DNA from: Buxus sempervirens
Taxonomy: Eukaryota > Streptophyta > Magnoliopsida > Buxales > Buxaceae
Direction of reading: 5' to 3'
Assembly (NCBI GenBank): GCA_947561395.2
Contig: OX387187.1
Location: 1,432,976-1,496,975 of the forward strand
Length of the DNA stretch: 64,000 bases
Under the pieces are notes generated by a model, which saw only the letters and a program-made list of their open reading frames with translations, made no database searches and was not told the DNA's origin. Shown here piece by piece: positions 55,243 to 64,000 of this stretch. A program made the position numbers and the translations under genes. The number at the start of each line of letters is the position of its first letter. The stretch's first letter is position 1.

Positions 55243-56487
55243 CTAAACAAGACTTGGGTAAGTGGGGTCTTGCAAATGGATGGTGGTGTCCTCGGTGGAG
55301 AAATTAGACAAGAAAGGTTTAAGCCTTTGGCCATTCATCTTAAAAACATTCCCATTTTGAGGATTGAGGATTTCCACCGCACCATGGGGAAAGACTGTTT
55401 TCACAACATAAGGATTACTCCATCTAGACCTCAACTTACCAGGGAACAAATGAAGCCTAGAACTATAAAGCAAAACTTGTTGGTTAGGTTCAAATGACTT
55501 CCTCTGAATGTGCATATCATGCAAAATTTTCATGTGTTATTTGGTTAACTTAGAATTCTCATAAGCATCCCTCCTCAACTCATCTAATTCTGAAATTTGG
55601 AGCTTCTTCAAGGAACCAGCCTTGTCAATGTCAAAATTAACCCTTTTTATGGCCCAATAGGCTTTGTGCTCAAGTTCCACAGGTAAGTGGCATGCTTTGC
55701 CATACACTAGCCTATAGGGGGACATTCCTAAAATGGTTTTATAAGCTGTCCTATATGCCCACAAGGCATCTATCAAACGCAAAGACCGATCTTTTCTGCT
55801 TGGGTTAACAGTTTTCTCAAGGATTTGCTTGATTTCCCTATTAGCTAACTCAGCTTGCCCATTTGTTTGGGGTTGGTATGGTGTAGACACTTTATGGTGG
55901 ATTCCATGCTTCTTCAAGAGAAAAGCAAAAGGCTTGTTACAAAAGTGAGTTCCATTGTCACTAATGATAGCCTTAGGCATGCCAAACCTAGCCAAGATGT
56001 TCTCTTTTAGAAACCTAATCACCACTTGGTGATCATTCTTTCTACATGGAATGGCCTCAACCCACTTAGAAACATAGTCTACAGCTACCAAGATATACAA
56101 ATACCCAAAAAATGAAGGGAAAGCTCCCATGAAATCAAGCCCCCAACAATCAAAGATTTCTAGGATTAAAATAGGTTGCAAAGGCATCATGTTTCTCCTA
56201 GTTATCCCTCCTAACTTTTGACATGGTTCACAAGTTCTACAAAAATTAAAAGCATCCTTGAACATATTAGGCCAATATAAACCAGATTGGAGGACCTTTG
56301 TAACTGTTTTATGGGTAGAAATGTGTCCTCTACATGCCTTAGAATGACAAGCAAGCAAAACAACATGTATATCATTATCAGTAACACACCTACGGATGAT
56401 TTGATCAGAACAATAATTAAATAAATATGGATCATCATAGAAAAAGTACTTAACCTCTGATCTGAACCTTTTTAAGTCTTGAGAAGT
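55243..56487 (-). pseudogene. Athila-type integrase
   Basis: The frame is interrupted by a stop at 55537-55539. Zinc domain: CHSKACRGH and CRTCEPCQ (about 56355-56215). Catalytic residues present: Asp in [10 protein letters not shown] (about 56145), Asp in [10 protein letters not shown] (about 55960), Glu in [11 protein letters not shown] (about 55850). The C-terminal part after 55534 includes LRSRWSNPYVVKTVF and ends at the stop 55243-55245. It is well preserved apart from the stop. Confidence 0.88.
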
Positions 56488-57369
56488 CTACTTGGGGGGT
56501 GTTTGACCTATCACCAAAAAATTCACGATGTCAGCGTACCAAGGGATGGAATTAACTGCAAGTATATGCTCATTAGGAAAAGAATCAGATATAGGAATGG
56601 ATGGTTCAATTTCAGAAAAAGTTAGCCTTGATAAGTGATCAGCAACAGCATTCTCCACTCCCTTCTTATCCTTTATTGTGATGTTGAATTCTTGAAGGAG
56701 TAACACCCATCTAATCAGCCTTGGTTTAGCATCCTTCTTAGTGAACAAATACTTCAAAGTAGCATGGTCAGTAAAAATAACTATAGGAGACCCAATAATA
56801 TAAGCTCTAAACTTTTCCAAAGCAAAAACAATTGCAAGCAACTCTTTCTTAGTTGTGGAGTAATTCTTTTGAGCTCCATTTAAAGATTTGCTTGCATAAT
56901 AAATGACAAAAGGGAGCTTATCTCTATGCTGTCCTAAAACAGCTCCTATAGCATAATCACTAGCATCACACATGATGTCAAAAGGAAGAGACCAGTCTGG
57001 GGGTTGCATGATAGGGGCTGTGGTAAGCAGAGTTTTTAGCCTATCAAAGGAGTCTTGATGCTCACTAGTCCACTCAAAAACAGTGTCATACTGAAGCAAT
57101 TGACACAAGGGCTTAGAGATAGAACTAAATTTTTTTATAAACCTTCTATAAAAACCAGAATGTCCTAAGAAAGCCCTAATGTCCTTCACTGTTTTGGGAG
57201 TGGGTAGCTTAGCAATCAGATCTACCTTAGATTTATCAACTTCTAAACCCCTATGTGACACTATGTGACCAAGAACAATACCTTGCTGAACCATGAATTG
57301 GCACTTTTCCCAATTGAGTAGTAGATTCTTTTCTTCACACCTGGCCAAAACAGCTTGTAAGTTAGTCAA
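56488..57369 (-). pseudogene. Athila-type RNase H and RT connection
   Basis: Begins just after a TGA that ends the RT piece. It contains [20 protein letters not shown] and [16 protein letters not shown] of the RT thumb/connection, then RNase H residues in [27 protein letters not shown] and [11 protein letters not shown] (about 56990-56750). It stops at TAG 56488-56490; the frame continues into the integrase. Confidence 0.88.
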
Positions 57370-59325
57370 TCATCCTTCAAAAGAATTACCAAAGATAGAG
57401 AAATCATCCATAGATACTTCCAAGGATTCCTCAATCAAGTCACTAAAAATACTAAGCATGCATCTCTGAAAAGTTGCCAGAGCATTACATAACCCAAAAG
57501 GCATTCTCCTAACTACAAAAGTGTTAAAAGGGCATGTAAAAGTAGTCTTTTCTTGATCTTCAAGTGATATTTCAATTTGATAATAGCCTGAAAATCCATC
57601 CAAGAAACAATAAAATGCATGACCAGCAACCTTTTTTAGGACTTGATCAAGAAAGGGCAATGGAAAGTGATCCTTTCTTGTTGCTGAGTTTAATTTCCTA
57701 TAATCTATACACATTCTCCAGCCCTTAATCTCTCTAGTAGCAACCAATTCATCCTTCTCATTCCTAATCACAGTTACTCCTGATTTCTTGGGTACTACTT
57801 GAATGGAACTAACCCACTTGCTATTAGAGATGGGGTAAATAATACCCACATCCAACAATTTCAGCATTTCACCTTCAACAACCTTCTTCAAGACTGGGTT
57901 TAACTTCCTTTTCATCTCCCTAGTAGGTTTAGCATTCTCTTCTAGGTAAATCCTATGGGTGAACACTAATGGATTGATACCTTTTATATCAGCTATAGTC
58001 CACCCAATAGCTTTCCTATGCTTTCTTAAAATTTTTAGCAACTTACCTTCTTGCTCATTGATTAAAAGGGAAGAGATTACCATTGGAAAAGTGTTGTGTT
58101 CTCCCAAGAAAGCATACTTTAGATCTGATGGGAGAGGCTTGAGTTCCAATGTAGGTGGTTGCTCCTCCGAAGGCTTCAATGTTGCTGCCAATGGGGGTAA
58201 CTCCTCAATTTTGGGCTTCCAATTCAAACTTGATTGTGTTCCTACAAAAAAAAAAAAAAAAAAAAAAAAAAGAAAAAAGAAAAAAGAAGAAGAAGAATCA
58301 TTAGGATTATCAAATGAATCAAATTCATCTTCTAAATTATCCAATAAACCAATAGAATGGTAAGACAAAGGTGAGGTTTTAGAAATGATGCTCTCTAGCA
58401 AGTTCACTTCTTGTAGCTCCTCGACTTCTTGAGGTTGCTTGCACAAGTTAAAAATATTCAGCTCTAGAGTCATGTTACCAAAACTTAGCTTTAGGACACC
58501 ACTTCTACAATATATCAAGGCATTGGAAGTAGCAAAAAATGGTCTTCCTAAAATTACAGGTGCTTGGAAAAGAGAATTGGATGGAAGTTGCTTATCAAGC
58601 ACAACAAAATCAACTGGATAGTAGAACTTATCCACTTACACCAAGACATATTCCACTACCCCTCTTCGTATTTTAATTGACCTATTAGCTAGCTGAAGGG
58701 TAATGGAAGTGGGTGTTAATTCTCCTAACCCAAGCTTTTCATACACATTGAAAGGCAAAAAATTCACACTAGAGCCTAGATCTAGCAATGCATGTCCTAT
58801 TTTTGAGCTACCAATTATACAAGCAATGGTAGGTGACCCTGGATCCTTGTATTTAGGAGGGGTGTTGCTTTGTATAATGGCACTCACTTGCTCAGTGAGA
58901 AATGCCCTCTTTTTCACACTTAGCTTCCTTTTGACTGTACACAAGTCTTTTAGAAACTTTGCATAAGTGGGGATTTGTTGGATAGCATCCAACAATGGTA
59001 TGTTAACCCTCACTTGCTTAAAGACTTCTAAAATTTCAGCGTGATTCCTATCCTTGTGTAAAGAAGTTAACCTAGTAGGAAAAGGTGCAGGTTTAGGGCA
59101 GAAACCTTCCTCAATAACTTCTGAATTTTTTTCTACTTCCTCTTGAAGTGGTTTAGAGTCCTTACCAGAATTTTTAGAGTTTTGAATTGGGTTATCCACC
59201 ACCTTACAACTCCTTGTAGTGATGGCTTTGACTGATTTTATGTTTACACCTTCACTTGAACTTGGATTTGGTGGAGCTTGGCTTTGAGGATTTGGTTGGG
59301 GCTGTGCTGGAAAGTTTCCCTTCTC
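57370..59325 (-). pseudogene. Athila-type protease and reverse transcriptase
   Basis: The frame is continuous from the gag stop, with a TAA at 58636-58638. The protease active site reads LLDLGSSVNFLP (about 58790). A Ser/Phe homopolymer stretch coded by a plus-strand A tract (58246-58295) lies in the linker before RT. RT: GWRMCIDYRKLNSATRKDHF, FYCFLDGFSGYYQIEI, RRMPFGLCNALATF. The catalytic box reads SMDDFSIF (about 57410), with Ser where an aromatic residue is usual. It ends at a TGA (57370-57372). Confidence 0.88.
58246..58295. repeat. A-rich homopolymer tract inside the Athila pol frame
   Basis: About 25 A in a row, then AAG-rich units. On the minus strand it encodes a Phe run followed by Ser without breaking the frame. 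The true length may be uncertain because of sequencing slippage. Confidence 0.85.
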
Positions 59326-60609
59326 TTAAGCACTAAAATTAGTGGTCAATCTTGTAATTGACCCTCTAATATCACTTAGAGCTTGAGAATTCTGATTATT
59401 GATGGTTGTTTGACTTTGCATGAACTGCTGGAAGCTTGCTGCCATCTGATGTACTGTATCTTCAAGGCTCTTCTTTGGTGGAGTAGGTGCTTGGTAATGA
59501 TATGGGGCTGGTCCAGGCATGGATGAATGCATGTTGGATGCTTGATTTGAAGGTCTAGGTGCATGAGGTGCTGAATGAGCCCCTTGATCATTCCTCCAAC
59601 TTAAATTAGGATGGTTCCTCCAATTTGGATTGTATGTGTTGGAGTATGCACCTGAAAAAGGTTTAGAGACAAAATTTACAGCATTAGATTGATCCAAAAG
59701 TACTTCTTTGAAAGCTGGGATTGTAGGACAATCATTAGTTGAATGTCCTTGATCCTCACAAATACTACATTTATCATGAGATTTTTCTACAGCTTGGATC
59801 TCATTCACTTTTTTCATGTCCAAGCTCTCCAACTTCCTAGAACTCAATGCTAACCTAGCATTCAAGTCATTAACCTCCTTCAAATGGTATCTTCCACCAC
59901 CAACCATGGCTTTTAGAGGCTCTACCCTATCATGTACATCTGAAATGTCCCATGATTGGGCATTTTTAGCTAAATAATCAAAGTATTCAAAAGCCTCTTT
60001 AGGTTCTTTGTCAAAGAACACCTTATTACACATGGTCTCCACAAATTGTTTCATTTTGGGTTGCAAGCCTTCATAGAAAAAGCTTATAACCCTCCAATTT
60101 TCATAACCATGGTGTGGACAATCATTTAAAAGGTCCTTAAACCTTTCCCAACATTGATAAAAAGTTTCTCCATCCTTTTGGGCAAAATTCATAATTTGCC
60201 TCTTCAAGGCATTGGTCCTTTGAATTGGAAAAAATTTCTTAAGAAATTCAGTTTGCATTTCTTGCCACGTTCCTATGGACTTAGGCCTTAAAGAGTTCAA
60301 CCAAGTCTTTGCCTTATCTTTTAATGAAAAAGGGAATAATTTCAACCTAATGACCTCCTTCGTACAGGTTTGGTCCATGAATGTTGAACACACCTCCTCA
60401 AACTCCTTAATATGCAAGTATGGATTCTCTAATTCCATTCCATAAAAGTGTGGAATCAAGGGAATCATACCAGGCTTAAAATTGAAGGTATGAGCATTCA
60501 TAGGCAAAATTATACAAGAAGGAGAGCTGGTCCTAACAGGTTGAAGGTATTCTCTAAGGGTTCTAACTAGATTTGGGGCCAACCTATCATCTTGATCATT
60601 CTCAGCCAT
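59326..60609 (-). pseudogene. Athila-type gag
   Basis: ATG at 60609 (MAENDQDDRLAP) is the likely start; the frame is open upstream to 60828 but that part resembles leader. Residues include FNFKPGMIPLIPHFYG and the retrotransposon-gag core LKLFPFSLKDKAKTWLNSL and FYQCWERFKDLLNDCP. A CCHC knuckle CSICEDQGHSTNDC lies at about 59775-59730, and a Pro/Asn-rich tail follows. It ends at TAA 59326-59328, after which homology continues in the same frame to protease. Confidence 0.88.
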
Positions 60610-60880
60610 GGTGCTTTGAATTTCAGATTTAGAATCAAGAGAAATAGATGCAAATTCAGAGCAAAAATTAGAATCAGTCCTAACCAACCTGTTTGTATAA
60701 TCCCTAATCCAACCAGACATGCAAATGCAATACAAACAATAAAAAGAAAATGAACTAAATGGACAAAATAAAAAAACAGCAATTAGACTAAGAGGTTCAT
60801 ATATCACCAAAGTTGTGAAGAGATTCACAACACCAAAATTTTCCTCTCAGCTAGTGGAACCACTTCTAATTACACTGATG

Positions 60881-60898
60881 TCCCCGGCAACGGCGCCA
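60881..60898 (-). other. Primer-binding site of the Athila-type element
   Basis: On the minus strand TGGCGCCGTTGCCGGGGA, the well-known plant gypsy PBS for tRNA-Asp. It lies just downstream (sense) of the LTR end at about 60905. Confidence 0.9.
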
Positions 60899-60904
60899 AA
60901 AACT

Positions 60905-62725
60905 TGATGTGTTCGCAAAAGTGCTGCTCCCAAGTGCAGGAGTGTCAAGTTGAAATACTTGGGTGAGCCCCAAGGTCGATTTCCACAGTGACAACAGTTA
61001 TTAGAAGTAAATCAGAAATTAAAACTGCTGAAAAGACTAAATTAAACAGGAGAAATGAATAAATTTGAACCTAAACAATCTATCTAATAAATTCTAACTA
61101 TACTACTCAAATTACTAAACTAATCTCCTACACACGTCAAATGAATTTATCTAAAACAAAATACAAATGATAAAATTGCTCAAATCAGACCACCTATAAT
61201 AACATGAAAGGAATTTTTAAGAGAAACATTCAATAAAATTAAACGATAACAGTAGTTAATTGCAAAATTAATCAAAACTAAATATAGATTTATCTTAGAA
61301 CAAAATAAGCAAACACCTAAGCTACAGGTATTACTTATTCATGGATTGTACTTCTCTTTTTCTCAAATCTTCTCTCCTTCGGATACCAATTCAGTCCTGA
61401 GGTTGGTATTCGAATGATTTAACAAATGTAGAACCAAACTCAAATCAACTAAGCTACCTAATGAACCTCAAAACAGATCTACGTTATGCTCTCAAATAGA
61501 GAAGCCCAATTTATAATTCAAGTATCAACTGTGCTAACTATCAACAATGGATCAAGAATTAATTTGAAGAGTCTTTGCAAATTTGTTAACAGATGCCTTG
61601 AAGTTCATAGAGATAATCAAATACAACCCATGATAAGATGAATGAGAGAGAAACAATCCACTTCAGAGCTCCACCTGAGCTTAGGAACACACTCACTCAC
61701 GCATGGTGCTGGGCATGACCCATTCGGCCATCACAGATTCCATTAAAAAAAAAAAACAGTTAAGAGGAAGAAATTGTAGAGAGAAATTCTGGAACAATTC
61801 TTCAATCAACAATTAATCCTTAAACCAATCCCTAATTGTGCCTAATAGAAAATAAAACAACAATCAACAAATATAAGGTTTGTGCAATCTGTCGAGAAGA
61901 AAATTACAAAGTAAAATGTAAAAATATAATTGCTAAAAATGTAAAATCAAACCAAGCTTCTGCTGTCTAGCTTGGAGCATCCATAACAGTCTCCAAATCC
62001 GAATGATTAAGAGCTTGCACAGATCGTCCAACACCCAAAATCACAGAAGTAGACTAAAAAAAGGAATAAAAGCAAAGTGTCCCTGAAAATACAGCAAAAA
62101 AAAAAAAAAAAAAAAAACCAAAAACGAAAATCTATTCCTCTCCTCTTCTCCGCCTTCTCGTCCAGCTCCCTATCTTGAACGACCCTTCCTCTCCTCCATC
62201 CCCTCCGAATATTCCTCAACCGCTCCTCTCTCATTCGCTCATCTCCAATGGCCTGGACAGGCCGTTAGCCTACTTAGCAACAAGCCAATTGAATTTTTTT
62301 TATTTCCCTTTGTGTCCCTGCAAACAAAATAAATCCAATTAGTAAGTGAGGGACAATAAGGTAATTAACCAAAGTTAAATGTTCTCATGAGATGGCAATG
62401 CAAGCTTATGCAACTTATTGCATCTAATTTAAAATCCAAATCAGATTTTAGCTCATTTAACCCATGCCTAATCTTAAAATATTCTCAAATTGATGCAAAG
62501 ACACTTCTTTACCCAAAATTAAATCAGAAAGTTCTCAAATAAATCCATTTCACATTAAGCACACTTCCCATGCACAATTAAGCCTAAAGAAGCTCAATAA
62601 AAATTTAATTCAATGCTTAGGCCATGAACAGAAATCAATGAATGATTAAGCAATTATTAACGGATTTTTCCTATATTTTCCACCTCAATAAGTGGCTTAA
62701 ATATACAATTTAACCACTCAATCAT
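60905..62725 (-). repeat. 5' LTR of the Athila-type element
   Basis: The sense end ACACATCA is at 60905. The sense start is less certain; TGAGTGGTTAAATTG at about 62725 is where the sequence changes to Tat-like LTR. It contains an A tract (62095-62117) and CT-rich DNA. The small frames (for example 62007-62234) are low-complexity and not genes. Confidence 0.55.
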
Positions 62726-64000
62726 GAAGGCTTCTCAAGGAGTTCAAACCTGCACCTCGCAGAACTTTTCTTCGTCAAGGTAAGATTCCCTCCTTGTTTC
62801 GTACATCATATCTGATTTGAATGAGTAAAGAGCCCTTTTTTAGCCTTCATATCCTGGGCTTCTCTTTTCTTGTTCTCCTCCTCTCTTATGTCCACTCATT
62901 TTCCATCAAGAACTGATCCACCCTAAGGTAAGGTGTGCTATGGAGTCCGTACGAGGGAGGAAGAGAGCCGAGTCAGTGAGTTCTCTTGAACTCACGTATG
63001 GTTGTTTTGAAATAATGATGCTTCATGTATTCCCCTCCCTCCAATCTGGATCATTGTACCCTTAATTTCCCCCACTTCCCTTCTTTAGTTAGGTCACTTC
63101 ATTCTTTTGATGTAAGTTATAGTTTTGTAGGTTGACGTATTTTGATTTCTTGGTCATGCTAGTTTAGATAGGTGTGAAAAAGCATGATTGATCGTTTGTT
63201 GTTCCATGTCATGCATGCATGTTTTGATTTCAGCTATCCAAGCATCCTTTTAGGTTCTAGGAGATAGCCCACGTGGCACACACAGATTCTTAGTTTGCAG
63301 TATGCTTTGGTATTCGTTTAGAGCTTTGATTTCTAACTCTCTCATGAACACTTGATCTAAGCACGTGCACAATTGTTTTCCCGCATGCATTCGCTATGTC
63401 ATTCTAGCTCTCTCCACGTATGTTTGTTAAAAAGGATGTCATTGTGGTTTAAGTGAAAACATGATCATGGTTTGGCTGTGGACTTGAGCATGAGGCCTTC
63501 CGGGCCATGTAATCTGTTTCCTTGCAAGAGGAAACGAGGATACATGCTATAACAGTAGTGGGAGACCTCATCCCCACCTTAAAAATCCTAAGCTTACAAG
63601 CTTAGGTGAAGGGAGACAGGCCCCAAGCCTCAGTCCCTTCCTCCTTGGGTTTAATCACTTAAAACTGTATTTGGAAGCCTCTGTGGGTTGGTCGGATGAC
63701 CCCCACCTTGCACCAGACTCACTAAAGGAGGGGCCCCTATTTCCCTCCCAGAAAATTGGATTTTCGCATGTTTCGGGTTGTGCCTGCAAACTCAGGGCAG
63801 TTTGGCCCTACCAGCACAATATGTGCGGACAGGGCCTGCCCGCACAGAGTCTGCGGGCAGTACCCAGTAAGTCTCTATTATTAATGTTTTTGAGCTGAGG
63901 CCCATTTAACCTGACTTAATCAAGCCCAATTGAACCTTTAGGGACTTTGGGTAACCTAGGCCCTCTTTGTTGAGACTTGGGCCCACTTGGGCCCCACAAG
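62726..64000 (+). mobile_element. Part of a Tat-type LTR (copy E), continues past the window
   Basis: Matches the order of copy D downstream of its TATA box: a strong splice-donor-like CAAG/GTAAGATTCCC near 62780, a CATGCATG stretch near 63213, a palindrome word GCCCGCAC...GTGCGGAC/CTGCGGGC at 63813-63861, and then the GGCCC-rich part. The promoter half is absent, cut at the Athila LTR. Confidence 0.6.

Larger units (their letters stand above)
55243..62725 (-). mobile_element. Athila-type Ty3/gypsy element, antisense, missing its 3' LTR
   Basis: Sense order on the minus strand: 5' LTR (about 62725-60905), PBS for tRNA-Asp (60898-60881), gag from 60609, then protease, RT, RNase H, integrase, ending at 55243. 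All coding pieces lie in one frame and are broken only by stops. No copy of the 60905-62725 LTR is found below 55243, so the 3' end is lost or outside. The PBS type and protein sequence favour Athila; the exact lineage needs a phylogeny. Confidence 0.8.

Noticed and set aside
62007..62234. 75-residue minus-strand frame with a Phe run
   Set aside because: Driven by an A tract and CT-rich DNA in the Athila LTR; no homology visible.
62803..62808. ACATCA at 62803-62808 as the start of the Athila 5' LTR
   Set aside because: It would mirror the LTR end at 60905, but sequence from about 62730 on already matches Tat LTRs, so the boundary near 62725 fits better.

Overview
This is a stretch of plant nuclear DNA made almost entirely of nested transposable elements. 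The lineages present are typical of flowering plants: Tekay-type chromovirus, Tat and Athila Ty3/gypsy elements, SIRE-like Ty1/copia, and a BED/DUF659 hAT transposon. The sequence does not identify the species. I found no intact host gene, rRNA, tRNA gene or CRISPR array. The one possible trace of non-element coding DNA is a decayed minus-strand relic at 43438-43648 and 54704-55020.

Layout. Positions 1-1665 are the right end of older LTR insertions that start outside the window. From 1666 to about 43437 lies one old plus-strand Tekay-type gypsy element: split 5' LTR, PBS at 9100, gag, protease, RT, RNase H, integrase with chromodomain, PPT at 41963, and a truncated 3' LTR. It has been opened repeatedly. 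Its 5' LTR carries solo LTRs at 1990-4651 and 5545-8841. Its gag zinc-knuckle region carries an 18.5-kb hAT transposon (10223-28704, 8-bp target duplication). Its pol carries solo LTRs at 30523-33967, 34245-37449 and 37526-40481. The hAT was itself opened by solo LTRs at 10639-13003, 13804-16914 and 17578-20814, and by an antisense Tat fragment at 21827-27311. Removing all insertions leaves about 4.8 kb of Tekay interior and about 4.3 kb of hAT. Most junctions have 5-bp duplications, so the order of events can be read directly.

From 43649 to 54698 sits a young SIRE-like copia element (11,050 bp, 1037-bp LTRs, TSD AGCTC). It has a complete pol with all catalytic residues, an extra env-like ORF, and a gag broken by an inverted copy of its own LTR. 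From 55243 to about 62725 is a minus-strand Athila-type element with tRNA-Asp PBS, its gag-pol frame broken only by in-frame stops. The window ends inside another Tat-type LTR.

The most unusual pattern is a set of GC-rich palindrome cassettes in the LTRs. In four Tat LTRs and in the copia LTR they end about 10-50 bp upstream of the TATA box. Each element copy uses its own palindrome word. Tat LTRs carry a second cluster with a related word far downstream. The copia element repeats its LTR word just upstream of a second TATA box, in front of the env-like ORF.
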